A DNA stretch of 32,767 bases from an uncultured Prevotella sp. (GCA_900770025.1 CAAGIW010000014.1:1-32767); one strand, 5' to 3'; counted from the first letter of the stretch, positions 22,640-30,393 are shown. Numbers and translations are program-made. The notes: generated by a model not told the origin, from the sequence alone.

Positions 22640-23075
22640 GCACACGGTGTATCTCTCCCTGGGCTCCAATCTGGGCGAGAAGGAACAGCATATACGCGAG
22701 GCGATTCGGCTGATAGAAACAGAGGTGGGACAGGTGCTGCGCACCTCTTCGCTCCATGTCACTGAGCCGTGGGGCTTCAGTTCAGAGCACACCTTTGTCA
22801 ATGCCGCCGTATGCTGCACCACACTGCTCACACCGCAGCAGGTGCTGGAGCGTACCGCAGCCATAGAGCGGCGTATGGGGCGCACGGAGAAGAGTGTGGA
22901 CGGGGTGTATCACGACAGGATAATTGATATCGATATCCTGCTCTACGATGATCTTCGCATCAGCACACCGCAACTCACCCTGCCCCATCCGCGCATGTAC
23001 GAACGGGAGTTCGTGATGGTTCCCCTCCGAGAAATCATGCCAGCAGCGTATAGGATGAGGCTGCAGGAACAATGA
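22632..23075 (+). CDS. folK: 2-amino-4-hydroxy-6-hydroxymethyldihydropteridine pyrophosphokinase
   Basis: FolK transfers pyrophosphate from ATP to 6-hydroxymethyl-7,8-dihydropterin in folate synthesis. The 147-residue protein shows the family landmarks: VYLSLGSNLGEKE at the start, TEPWGFSSEHTFVNAAV with the pterin-contacting residues, and HDRIIDIDILLYDDL with the Mg-binding Asp pair. LPHPRMYEREFVMVPLREI is the terminal block. The ATG at 22632 overlaps the queA stop (ATGACTAA); an ATG six codons earlier lies inside queA and is less likely. Translational coupling with queA is plausible. The pectinase gene begins 59 bp downstream. Confidence 0.94.
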   Translation: MTKHTVYLSLGSNLGEKEQHIREAIRLIETEVGQVLRTSSLHVTEPWGFSSEHTFVNAAVCCTTLLTPQQVLERTAAIERRMGRTEKSVDGVYHDRIIDIDILLYDDLRISTPQLTLPHPRMYEREFVMVPLREIMPAAYRMRLQEQ

Positions 23076-23133
23076 CAAAGACAGGGCATCTGTATGCGCT
23101 GGAACAATACAGTAATCACTAATCTAAAACAAT

Positions 23134-24606
23134 ATGAAAAAAACCTTTTTGACAATCGTATCGGCACTGTTGATGTTCACTGCCGTACAAGCTGACAATC
23201 CTTACAGACAGTACACCGAAAAGTTGCCTTTCCAGATGGCAGAGGTACAGGCTCCTACGTTCCCCGACAGGGTGGTGAAGGTGACCGACTTCGGTGCGGT
23301 GGGCAATGGTATCAACCTGTGTACGGATGCCTTTGCCAAGGCTGTAGATTATCTCTCTGCGCAGGGCGGTGGCCAGTTGGTGGTGCCCCGTGGTGTGTGG
23401 CACACAGGCCCTATTGTGCTCAAGAGCAACATCAACCTGCATCTCGACAAGGGTGCCGTCATTCTCTTTGCTGCCGACGAGACACTCTATCCTTTGATAG
23501 ATACCTCTTTCGAGGGACTTGATACCCGCCGTTGTCAGTCGCCCCTCAGTGCCTATGGTGCCACCAATGTGGCTATCACCGGTTATGGAGTGATTGACGG
23601 AAACGGACAGTACTGGCGACCACTGAAGAAAGAAAAGGTGACAGAAGGCAAATGGAAGGCAGTGACCTCTGCCGGAGGCGTGCTGAAAAACTCCAAGCTC
23701 TGGTTCCCCTCCGAAGGCTATGCCAAGGGCGACGCTGGTGCCGACATGAATGTGCCCCGCAGCATGAAGACCGAAGCCGACTGGAACAGTATCAAGCGCT
23801 TCCTGCGTCCTGTGATGGTGAGCTTGGTGAAGTGCAAGAACGTGAAGCTCAGTGGCGTCATCTTCCAGAACTCTCCTGCATGGAACCTTCATCCCCTGAT
23901 GTGCGAGAACGTGATCATCGAGGATCTGTTGGTGCGCAATCCTTCCTACGCACAGAACGGCGATGCCCTCGACTTGGAGTCGTGCAAGAACGTGCTGATA
24001 CTCAACTCGCGCTTTGATGCCGGCGATGATGGCATCTGCATCAAGAGTGGAAAGGATGCTGATGGACGTCGTCGTGGCATCCCTTGCGAAAATGTGGTGG
24101 TGGATGGCTGTACTGTGTTTGCCGGTCACGGTGGCTTTGTGGTTGGTTCTGAGATGAGCGGTGGAGTGAAGAACATTCTTGTGGAGAACTGCCAGTTTGT
24201 GGGTACGGATGTGGGTCTGCGCTTCAAGAGTGCCCGCGGTCGTGGCGGCATTGTGGAGAATATCTTCATCGACGGTGTGTCTATGAGCGAAATCAAGAAC
24301 GACGCCCTTATATTTAATATGTATTATGGAGGCAAGTCGGTGGCCGAGGCTCTTGCCGATGGCGACAATCCCAACAATACCGATGTGAAACCTGTGGATG
24401 AGACCACACCCATCTTCCGCAACATCAACATCCGTAACGTGGTGTGCAATGGTGCGGGCCGTGCCATGCTTTTCAACGGTCTGCCCGAAATGCCTATCGA
24501 TGGCATCCGTCTGCAGAACATCACTATCCAGGCCAAGCAGGGGGCAGAGTTCAACAACTCACGCAACATCACCAGAGAAAACGTGAACATCACGGTGGTG
24601 AAGTAA
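23134..24606 (+). CDS. Secreted GH28 polygalacturonase / rhamnogalacturonase-type glycosidase
   Basis: This enzyme hydrolyses pectic polysaccharide, most likely in the periplasm or outside the cell. The 490-residue protein begins with a signal peptide (about 1-20, KKTFLTIVSALLMFTAVQA). VTDFGAVGNG is the usual opening of the parallel beta-helix. The GH28 catalytic blocks are NGDALDLES, DAGDDGICIKSG (Asp-Asp pair), GHGGFVVGSEMSGG (the GHG) and LRFKSARGRGG (the RxK). The classical N-T-D is replaced by NGDALD, as in many Bacteroidetes exo-type GH28 enzymes. No lipobox is present. It is 59 bp after folK with no clear promoter, so it may be read from the ftsX run, and is followed by a strong terminator. 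The exact substrate within pectin is not resolved. Confidence 0.92.
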   Translation: MKKTFLTIVSALLMFTAVQADNPYRQYTEKLPFQMAEVQAPTFPDRVVKVTDFGAVGNGINLCTDAFAKAVDYLSAQGGGQLVVPRGVWHTGPIVLKSNINLHLDKGAVILFAADETLYPLIDTSFEGLDTRRCQSPLSAYGATNVAITGYGVIDGNGQYWRPLKKEKVTEGKWKAVTSAGGVLKNSKLWFPSEGYAKGDAGADMNVPRSMKTEADWNSIKRFLRPVMVSLVKCKNVKLSGVIFQNSPAWNLHPLMCENVIIEDLLVRNPSYAQNGDALDLESCKNVLILNSRFDAGDDGICIKSGKDADGRRRGIPCENVVVDGCTVFAGHGGFVVGSEMSGGVKNILVENCQFVGTDVGLRFKSARGRGGIVENIFIDGVSMSEIKNDALIFNMYYGGKSVAEALADGDNPNNTDVKPVDETTPIFRNINIRNVVCNGAGRAMLFNGLPEMPIDGIRLQNITIQAKQGAEFNNSRNITRENVNITVVK

Positions 24607-24638
24607 TTGCATCAAACATTTCCCTACAGAAACATTCG

Positions 24639-24674
24639 GGGGCTGCAAACGGTGTCGTTGCTGTTTGCAGCCCC
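24639..24674 (+). terminator. Terminator after the GH28 gene
   Basis: GGGGCTGCAAAC and GTTTGCAGCCCC form a perfect 12-bp stem with a 12-base loop, 32 bp after the GH28 stop. There is no long T-run after the stem (TGAGTGTT), so termination is likely but not textbook. Confidence 0.65.
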
Positions 24675-24772
24675 TGAGTGTTATAACTCCCGCTTATAGT
24701 CAGTTTTTCCTTTTCTTTGTTAATAAATACCAATAATGCAAGTTTGCGAGAACAACCGATAAGGAAAAACAT

Positions 24773-24780
24773 TATATTTG
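24773..24780 (+). promoter_or_regulatory. -7 box of the 95-residue unknown gene
   Basis: TATATTTG fully matches the Bacteroidetes -7 consensus and lies 59 bp before the ATG at 24840. This supports that the downstream small frame is a real, separately transcribed gene and that the start is downstream of this box, not at 24717. Confidence 0.55.
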
Positions 24781-24839
24781 TGTCAGAAATACAGAGGTAT
24801 CGTTTGAACATCAACTATTCAACTAATAACATACAACTT

Positions 24840-25127
24840 ATGATCAACTATCTTAATGTACAAACCATTCAAAGCTGCCTCGATGATTACATGACTCGCC
24901 AAGGAAAGGTGGAGATAAACGAGATTGAGGCCAACAGAGAGCTCGAAAGAGCAGGTGTGATGAACGACGACGTGGTGTATCCGGGAGAACCCCTGCGCGT
25001 GTTTCTGCGCAAGTTGCGCGACTCCAATCTGCTGCCGTGCAACATCAGTCAACTGCAGTCGATGTGGGCGATAAAGCACTCAAAGGCGGTGACCAAGTTG
25101 CATCAGATATTCAAGAACTACGTCTGA
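24840..25127 (+). CDS. Small hypothetical protein (95 residues)
   Basis: I do not recognise this protein. It is hydrophilic, with no signal peptide or membrane helix, and is rich in Asn, Arg and Leu. Its middle is a predicted helical stretch EINEIEANRELERAGVMND, followed by PGEPLRVFLRKLRDSNLLP and a basic C-terminus ending in KHSKAVTKLHQIFKNYV. The layout (two short helices, a Pro-Gly turn, a conserved-looking LR.FLRKLR) could fit a small nucleic-acid- or partner-binding protein, but this is speculation. A -7 box lies 59 bp upstream and a hairpin terminator 29 bp downstream, so it is a single transcription unit between two terminators. An upstream in-frame ATG at 24717 would precede the promoter and is rejected. 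Confidence 0.7.
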   Translation: MINYLNVQTIQSCLDDYMTRQGKVEINEIEANRELERAGVMNDDVVYPGEPLRVFLRKLRDSNLLPCNISQLQSMWAIKHSKAVTKLHQIFKNYV

Positions 25128-25155
25128 CGTGAGTGTTTGTAACATCCATTTGAAC

Positions 25156-25200
25156 CATCCCCCTGTCTTCTCCACCATGAGAGACGGGGGGATGATTTTT
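25156..25200 (+). terminator. Terminator after the 95-residue gene
   Basis: CATCCCCC-T-GTCT and AGAC-G-GGGGGATG pair across a loop of about 13 bases, followed by ATTTTTAT. It is a stem with one mismatch and a T-rich tail, a good rho-independent terminator. Confidence 0.75.
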
Positions 25201-25324
25201 ATCTGCCGTTATTCTATGTAGTAACACAGATTGAAAACAGTAGGCAACGTGAGTGCGATACAAGAAAGTTGTTGAAAAAGTTGTGAGCACGAAATATTGG
25301 ATGACAAGATGGAAGAGACAATTT

Positions 25325-25568
25325 GGTTGCAATATAAGTGGCTGATGATAAGCGGATAACATGCTTTTTAAAACGATACTGATGGCTAATTGAATTCCAA
25401 GGCAATTTATGTCAGTTTCTAAAACTGCCACTTTTGCGTTCTAAAACTGCCACTTTTGCGTTCTAAAACTGGCAGTTTTGCGTTCCAATACTGCCGGTTT
25501 TGCAAAACGGTATGCTGGGAGCATCAATGATAAAAGCAAACATCTCGCATGAGACTCATACCAAACTC
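25325..25568 (+). repeat. Dispersed 22-bp-array element, copy 3
   Basis: This copy is 244 bp long. The left end GGTTGCAATATAAG and right end CTCATACCAAACTC (25555-25568) are imperfect inverted matches. Four contiguous 22-bp units at 25417-25504 have the form TTCY-AAAA-N7-TTTT-GCR. The cores are CTGCCAC, CTGCCAC, CTGGCAG and CTGCCGG; unit 4 has AATA in place of AAAA. The third is itself a palindromic variant. The left flank aligns end to end with copy 1 at about two-thirds identity. The right flank (GGAGCATCAATGATAAAAGC...) aligns with copies 1 and 2. It lies between two convergent genes. The rest of the 506-bp gap holds the terminator at 25156 and the repeat at 25554, and nothing else I recognise. 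Confidence 0.8.
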
Positions 25569-25593
25569 ACGTTAAGTAGTGTTTGGTATGAGT
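25554..25593. repeat. Inverted duplication of the element's right end
   Basis: ACTCATACCAAAC (25554-25566) and GTTTGGTATGAGT (25581-25593) are perfect inverse copies with a 14-bp spacer. The first is the right end of copy 3, so the second looks like an extra end facing the other way. It could also act as a hairpin downstream of the lipoprotein gene, although no T-run follows. Confidence 0.6.
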
Positions 25594-25633
25594 AATCTTG
25601 GATGAAAATTAGCAAGTCTGCAAATAATTCTTT

Positions 25634-26236
25634 TCAGTCTTTACCAGTGCCTTTACAGAACTTACATTTTCTTGATCCTTTGCATGTCTTACAACTTCCC
25701 GTGCCTTTACATGCCGAACATGTAACCCTGTTTCCTGATGCGTAGTTATAACCGTCTCCGTTGCAGTAATTACATTTGCCCGATCCATTGCAGTAGTTCT
25801 TCATTGAACCGGCACTATATGCGGAGCAGTTGCCTGAGCCTCCACACTTAGAACATTTTTTTGCTCTTGTGGAACCACCTGACTTTGTACTGCTGCTCCC
25901 GTCTGATGCAACGTAAGAACCAGACGAAACATGGTATGTAAGTTGTGCGGCCTGCAGTTTCTCTTGCTCAAGTCTTTGCTGCTCACGTTGCTTCCGTTCA
26001 AGTTCTCTTTTCTTTGCTTCTTCTTTTTGCTGGGTACTGTAGTGTGATGCACTTGCCAGTGTTACGCCTCCTAATGCCTGTAAAGGAGTTATCACAGTAT
26101 CTTCAGATAGTGTTTTAGTGTATGTTTCAAATCCTGTACCGATGGTATCCATGGTGTTTAGAAATGAACCACAAGAAGAAAAGTAAAATGAAAACGCCAA
26201 GAGGGTTGACAACGTAAATAAGAAATGCTTTTTCAT
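25634..26236 (-). CDS. Lipoprotein with DnaJ-type CxxCxGxG zinc-finger repeats
   Basis: This 200-residue protein has a lipoprotein signal peptide (KKHFLFTLSTLLAFSFYF) with lipobox-like FSSC and the acylation Cys at 22. The start at 26236 gives this clean signal; an ATG 21 codons upstream would hide it and lies ahead of it only 31 bp from the -7 box. A Lys/Glu/Gln coiled-coil segment follows at about 70-100 (EEAKKRELERKQREQQRLEQ). A Ser/Gly linker then leads into a C-terminal region with about five CxxCxGxG-like motifs (CSKCGGSG, CNYCNGDG, CSACKGTG, CKTCKGSR, CKFCKGTG). The motif is the DnaJ cysteine-rich finger but without a J-domain. An envelope role in protein folding or metal binding is inferred. 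The function is unknown. Confidence 0.8.
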   Translation of the reverse strand: MKKHFLFTLSTLLAFSFYFSSCGSFLNTMDTIGTGFETYTKTLSEDTVITPLQALGGVTLASASHYSTQQKEEAKKRELERKQREQQRLEQEKLQAAQLTYHVSSGSYVASDGSSSTKSGGSTRAKKCSKCGGSGNCSAYSAGSMKNYCNGSGKCNYCNGDGYNYASGNRVTCSACKGTGSCKTCKGSRKCKFCKGTGKD

Positions 26237-26266
26237 ATAACGACTGTATTTGGATAAGATAGTAAA

Positions 26267-26274
26267 CAAAGGTA
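26267..26274 (-). promoter_or_regulatory. -7 box of the zinc-finger lipoprotein gene
   Basis: On the minus strand this is TACCTTTG, a full consensus match, 31 bp before the ATG at 26236. It supports that start over the one at 26299, which lies upstream of the box. Confidence 0.6.
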
Positions 26275-26420
26275 ACTGTTGTATGACGATTTGTTTCACA
26301 AAGGTAATGAAAAATCCTTATACGTGCAAAGAAATTTGTGAGTTTGGAGCAAAAGAATACGAAAAACCGTGACGCTGATTGCCGCGAACGTCAGAGGGAA
26401 TGTGGGTGCCGTTGGGAGAT

Positions 26421-26460
26421 AACAAAAACAGGATGTGCTGTGGCACATCCTGTTTTTGTT
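26421..26460 (-). terminator. Strong terminator of rpsO
   Basis: An 18-bp perfect stem (AACAAAAACAGGATGTGC and its complement) closes a 4-base loop. Read on the minus strand it ends in a long T-run contributed by the stem itself, 24 bp after the rpsO stop. As it is symmetric it may also block transcription from the other direction. Confidence 0.85.
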
Positions 26461-26483
26461 GTCGTTTATCGCAAGGCAGCGGA

Positions 26484-26753
26484 TTACTTACGCAAGCCGA
26501 GAGCCTTGATGATGGCGCGATAACGGTTGATGTCGCGCTCATACAGATAGTCGAGCAATGCACGGCGCTTGCCTACCAAGGTGGTCAGGGCGCGGGCTGT
26601 TTTGAAATCCTTGTGGTTCTTCTTCAAGTGCTCAGTAAGGTGAGAGATACGATAACTGAACAATGCAATCTGGCTTTCAGCAGAACCGGTGTCCTTGCTG
26701 TTGGCGCCATACTGACCAAAGATTTCCTCTTTCTTAGCGGGATTCAAGTACAT
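26484..26753 (-). CDS. rpsO: 30S ribosomal protein S15
   Basis: S15 binds the 16S rRNA three-way junction and starts assembly of the platform. The 89-residue length is exactly typical. TGSAESQIALFSYRISHLTEHLKKNHKDF covers the two main RNA-contacting helices, and GKRRALLDYLYERDINRYRAIIKALGLRK is the conserved C-terminal part. The Tyr/Gly/Asp residues known to contact RNA are present. It is transcribed alone, with a -33/-7 promoter at 26861-26890 and a leader of about 100 bases, and is divergent from typA. Confidence 0.97.
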   Translation of the reverse strand: MYLNPAKKEEIFGQYGANSKDTGSAESQIALFSYRISHLTEHLKKNHKDFKTARALTTLVGKRRALLDYLYERDINRYRAIIKALGLRK

Positions 26754-26860
26754 GATGATAAACTGATTAATGGTTTGTAAATTACATCTTTCAGATGCGA
26801 GGTGCCTTAATCACAACACGGGGCATCATCAAATGCATCGGATTCTCCGAAATTCGGCTG

Positions 26861-26890
26861 CAAAGGTACGCCTTTTTTCTGAATTACAAA
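26861..26890 (-). promoter_or_regulatory. Promoter of rpsO
   Basis: On the minus strand TTTG (26887-26890) is followed after 18 bp by TACCTTTG (26861-26868), a close match to the Bacteroidetes -33/-7 pair. The rpsO leader is about 100 bases long. Confidence 0.7.
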
Positions 26891-26976
26891 TACTTCAGCC
26901 TGATTATTTTCATCAAACCTCCAAAAAAAATGGTGCGAAAAGGGAGGGGCTTTCATGCTATATGAAATAAAAATCG

Positions 26977-26984
26977 TAACTTTG
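26977..26984 (+). promoter_or_regulatory. -7 box of typA
   Basis: TAACTTTG matches TAnnTTTG. TTTC about 22 bp upstream is a weak -33 candidate. The leader to the ATG at 27043 is about 50 bases, contains GCATGC twice (a possible small hairpin), and has an AAGG ribosome site 8-9 bases before the start. Confidence 0.6.
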
Positions 26985-27042
26985 CACCCGATTTTTAATG
27001 ACGGGCATGCGCAGAAGGCATGCACTTTTTAAGGTATTACAC

Positions 27043-28845
27043 ATGCAGGACATCAGAAACATTGCAATCATCGCGCACGTTGACCATGGCAAAACCACGC
27101 TGGTCGATAAAATGATGCTGGCAGGCAACCTGTTCAGAGATGGACAAGACCTCAGCAGTCAGGTACTTGACAGCAACGACTTGGAGCGCGAGCGAGGGAT
27201 AACCATTCTGTCGAAGAATGTATCAATCAACTGGAAAGGTACGAAAATAAACATCATTGACACTCCGGGGCACTCAGACTTCGGCGGAGAGGTGGAGCGA
27301 GTGCTCAACATGGCCGACGGTTGTCTGCTGCTGGTGGATGCCTTTGAGGGGCCGATGCCGCAGACACGCTTCGTGCTTCAGAAAGCTTTGGAGATAGGAC
27401 TGAAGCCCATTGTGGTGGTGAACAAGGTGGACAAGCCCAACTGCCGCCCCGAAGAGGTGTATGAGATGGTGTTCGACCTGATGTTCTCTCTTAATGCTAC
27501 CGAAGACCAATTAGACTTCCCCGTGGTCTATGGTTCGGCAAAGAACGGATGGATGAGTGCCGACTTCAATGCCCCCACCACGGATATCAACTATCTGCTC
27601 GACAAGATTGTGGAGGTGATACCAGCCCCGAGAGTGATAGAGGGAACACCCCAGATGCTCATCACCTCGCTCGACTATTCCAGTTACACGGGGCGCATCG
27701 CCGTGGGCCGCATTCATCGTGGCGTGCTCAAGGAGGGCATGAACATCACCGTGGCACACCGTGACGGATCGAAGGAGAAAACCCGCATCAAGGAACTGCA
27801 CACCTTCGACGGTATGGGCCACTCGCGCACAGCCGAAGTGCAGAGCGGCGACATCTGCGCCATCATCGGTTTGGAGAAGTTTGAGATAGGCGACACCATC
27901 TGCGATTTCGAGAATCCGGAACCCCTGCCGCCCATTGCCATCGACGAGCCCACCATGTCTATGCTCTTCACCATCAACGATTCGCCTTTCTTTGGCAGGG
28001 AAGGCAAGTATGTAACCAGCCGTCATATCAACGACCGCCTGCAAAAGGAGTTGGAGAAAAACCTGGCCCTGCGTGTGGCTCCCTTTGGCGACAGCACCGA
28101 CAAATGGGTGGTGAGCGGCCGAGGTGTGCTGCATCTCTCGGTGCTTATCGAGACCATGCGCCGCGAAGGATATGAGTTGCAGGTGGGACAACCGCAGGTG
28201 ATATACAAGGAAATAGACGGTGTGAGATGTGAGCCCGTGGAAGAGCTAACCGTGAATGTGCCCGAGGAGTTTGCCAGCAAGATGATAGACATGGTGACCA
28301 AGCGAAAGGGCGAGATGACCTCTATGGAGAGTCAGGCCGACAGGGTGAACATAGAGTTCGACATACCCTCGCGAGGCATCATCGGACTGCGCACCAATGT
28401 GCTCACCGCCAGTCAGGGAGAGGCCATCATGGCACACCGTTTCAAGGAATACCAGCCCTACAAGGGCGAAATATCACGCCGCGTAAATGGTTCGATGATA
28501 GCCATGGAGACGGGCACATCCTATGCCTATTCCATCGACAAACTGCAAGACCGAGGCAAGTTTTTCATCGACCCGGGTGAGGAAGTGTATATGGGTGAGG
28601 TTGTGGGTGAGCATGTGCACGACAACGACCTTGTTATCAATGTGGCCAAGGCCAAGCAACTCACCAACACACGAGCCAGCGGAAGCGACGACAAGGCGCG
28701 CATCATTCCCCGCACGGTGCTCTCGCTCGAAGAGGCTTTGGAATACATCAAAGCCGATGAACTGGTGGAGGTGACACCTCTTTGTATGCGTATGCGCAAG
28801 ATTATCCTCGACCACAACGAGCGCAAAAAGGCAAATAAAGAGTAG
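27043..28845 (+). CDS. typA: Translational GTPase TypA/BipA
   Basis: TypA is a ribosome-binding translational GTPase of the EF-G class, involved in stress adaptation and 50S assembly. The 600-residue protein has the G-motifs AHVDHGKTTL (G1), ERERGITI (G2), DTPGHSDFGGEV (G3), NKVDKP (G4) and GSAKNGW (G5), then two beta-barrel domains. The family's FFGREGKYVTSRHIN and PSRGIIGLRTNVLTAS blocks lie in the C-terminal half. The start MQDIRNIAIIAH at 27043 is chosen because an AAGG ribosome site precedes it; an upstream in-frame ATG at 26998 would add an atypical 15-residue extension. It converges with trxB. Confidence 0.96.
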   Translation: MQDIRNIAIIAHVDHGKTTLVDKMMLAGNLFRDGQDLSSQVLDSNDLERERGITILSKNVSINWKGTKINIIDTPGHSDFGGEVERVLNMADGCLLLVDAFEGPMPQTRFVLQKALEIGLKPIVVVNKVDKPNCRPEEVYEMVFDLMFSLNATEDQLDFPVVYGSAKNGWMSADFNAPTTDINYLLDKIVEVIPAPRVIEGTPQMLITSLDYSSYTGRIAVGRIHRGVLKEGMNITVAHRDGSKEKTRIKELHTFDGMGHSRTAEVQSGDICAIIGLEKFEIGDTICDFENPEPLPPIAIDEPTMSMLFTINDSPFFGREGKYVTSRHINDRLQKELEKNLALRVAPFGDSTDKWVVSGRGVLHLSVLIETMRREGYELQVGQPQVIYKEIDGVRCEPVEELTVNVPEEFASKMIDMVTKRKGEMTSMESQADRVNIEFDIPSRGIIGLRTNVLTASQGEAIMAHRFKEYQPYKGEISRRVNGSMIAMETGTSYAYSIDKLQDRGKFFIDPGEEVYMGEVVGEHVHDNDLVINVAKAKQLTNTRASGSDDKARIIPRTVLSLEEALEYIKADELVEVTPLCMRMRKIILDHNERKKANKE

Positions 28846-28876
28846 CGGAGCGCTACTCTAACAAGAAGCGCTCCGC
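28845..28876. terminator. Bidirectional terminator overlapping two stop codons
   Basis: GCGGAGCGCT and AGCGCTCCGC form a perfect 10-bp stem. It spans the end of typA (TAG at 28843-28845) and the trxB stop (28853-28855), so both coding ends share one hairpin. The space between the genes is only 7 bp. Confidence 0.75.
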
Positions 28877-29788
28877 CTCGATGGCAGCCTGGCAGCCACT
28901 GCCGGCTGCCGTAATGGCCTGCCTATACACAGGGTCTGCCACGTCGCCTGCCACAAACACTCCTGGCAGTTTGGTGCGTGGCGTGCCGTCAATCTTCTTC
29001 AGATAGCCCACTTCGTCGGTGTCGAGCCATTCCTTGAACACTTCGCTGTTGGGCTTGTGGCCGATGGCAAGGAAGAATCCGTCGATGGCAATATCCACCT
29101 TCTCTTCATCACTCTCGCCCATGCGTTTCACCAAATGGGCCCCCTCCACACCGTTCTCGCCAAAGAGACCGATGGTGTTGTGCTCAAAGAGTATCTCAAT
29201 ATTCTCTGCTTCCATCACGCGCTGCTGCATCACCTTGGATGCACGCAGGTAGGGCTTGCGCACTATCAGATACACCTTCTTGGCCAAGTGCGACAGGTAG
29301 AGTGCATCCTCGCAGGCCGTATCGCCTCCGCCCACCACGGCCACCACCTTCTTGCGGTAGAAGAAGCCGTCGCAGGTGGCACATGCCGACACTCCCTGTC
29401 CGTTGTATTTGCGCTCATCGTCCAGTCCCAAGTATTTGGCAGAGGCTCCGGTGGCTATGATCACCGTTTCGGCCTCTATCTCGTTGCCCTCCTCATCGGT
29501 GAGCAGATAGGGGCGTTTCGACAGGTCGGCCTTCACTATTGAGCCGTCTCTGATGTCAGTGCCGAAGCGCTCGGCCTGCTCGCGCAGTTCCATCATCATC
29601 TGGTTGCCGTCGATACCGTTGGGATAGCCGGGGAAGTTTTCCACCTCGGTGGTTTGCGTAAGTTGCCCTCCGGGCTGCAATCCGCTGTATTCTATGGGGT
29701 TGAGATTGGCCCTTGAGGCATAGATGGCGGCGGTATATCCTGCCGGACCGCTGCCAACGATAAGGCATTTGGTGTGTTGTTTCATCAT
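28853..29788 (-). CDS. trxB: Thioredoxin-disulfide reductase
   Basis: TrxB uses NADPH to reduce thioredoxin. The 311-residue flavoprotein has the FAD-binding GSGPAGYTAAIYA near residue 12. GLQPGGQLTQTTEVENFPGYP is the conserved block, and the redox CATC motif is at 136-139. VVGGGDTACEDAL near 151 binds NADPH, and GVFVAGDVADPVYRQAITAAG is the C-terminal FAD site. The length is normal for the low-molecular-weight type. It begins 23 bp after gpx on the same strand, so GPx and its reducing system are likely co-transcribed. No unusual features are seen. Confidence 0.97.
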   Translation of the reverse strand: MMKQHTKCLIVGSGPAGYTAAIYASRANLNPIEYSGLQPGGQLTQTTEVENFPGYPNGIDGNQMMMELREQAERFGTDIRDGSIVKADLSKRPYLLTDEEGNEIEAETVIIATGASAKYLGLDDERKYNGQGVSACATCDGFFYRKKVVAVVGGGDTACEDALYLSHLAKKVYLIVRKPYLRASKVMQQRVMEAENIEILFEHNTIGLFGENGVEGAHLVKRMGESDEEKVDIAIDGFFLAIGHKPNSEVFKEWLDTDEVGYLKKIDGTPRTKLPGVFVAGDVADPVYRQAITAAGSGCQAAIEAERFLLE

Positions 29789-29811
29789 GTTTTTCTCTAT
29801 TTCTTTGGTTT

Positions 29812-30279
29812 CTATTGTTCTAACAGAGCCTCTATCTGCGAGGCAATGCCGTCAAAGTCGTCGCTGGGTTCAAAGCGTGCCACCACCATTCCTCGCTTGT
29901 TGGTGAGGTATTTGGTAAAGTTCCATGTGGCTTCGCCCTTCTGCTCCTGCAAAAACTTGAACAGCGGGTCGGCGTCGTCGCCAGAGACCTTCACCTTCTT
30001 GAAGCGCGGAAACTCCGTGTTATAGGTGGTCTTGCAGAAGGTATGTATGCTCTCATCGGTGCCCGGTGCCTGCTGTCCGAACTGGTTGCAGGGAAAATCG
30101 AGTATCTCGAAGCCGCGGCTATGGAAGCGTTCATACAACTGTTCCAACTGTTCATACTGCGGAGTGTATTGGCATTTGATGGCTGTGTTCACTATCAGCA
30201 GCACCTCGTTGGCATATTCCTTGATGGCAACCTCTTTTCCCTTTCTGTCTTTTACCTTGAAGTCGTAAACGGTTTTCAT
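29812..30279 (-). CDS. Glutathione peroxidase-family thiol peroxidase
   Basis: This 155-residue enzyme reduces hydroperoxides and in bacteria like this usually takes electrons from thioredoxin. The family blocks are clear: IVNTAIKCQYTPQYEQL contains the peroxidatic Cys36 (a normal Cys, not selenocysteine). FPCNQFGQQAPG has the catalytic Gln and the likely resolving Cys64, and TWNFTKYL has the Trp and Asn of the tetrad. The Cys-Gln-Trp-Asn set is complete. TrxB is encoded directly after it, which fits thioredoxin-dependent activity. A promoter lies at 30394-30425, about 115 bp upstream of the start. Confidence 0.95.
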   Translation of the reverse strand: MKTVYDFKVKDRKGKEVAIKEYANEVLLIVNTAIKCQYTPQYEQLEQLYERFHSRGFEILDFPCNQFGQQAPGTDESIHTFCKTTYNTEFPRFKKVKVSGDDADPLFKFLQEQKGEATWNFTKYLTNKRGMVVARFEPSDDFDGIASQIEALLEQ

Positions 30280-30393
30280 TTCCTTGTTGGTTTGTTTTAT
30301 TTGTGTTGGTTTGTTCTCTTTGGTGCGCCTTGCCGTGGCCTTTGCCTTTCCGCGTGCTTACAGGAGACCAGTGGCAAGTGACAAATGGTAAGA

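Noticed and set aside
24717..24839. Upstream extension of the 95-residue gene
   Set aside because: The -7 box at 24773 lies inside the extension, so translation should start at 24840.
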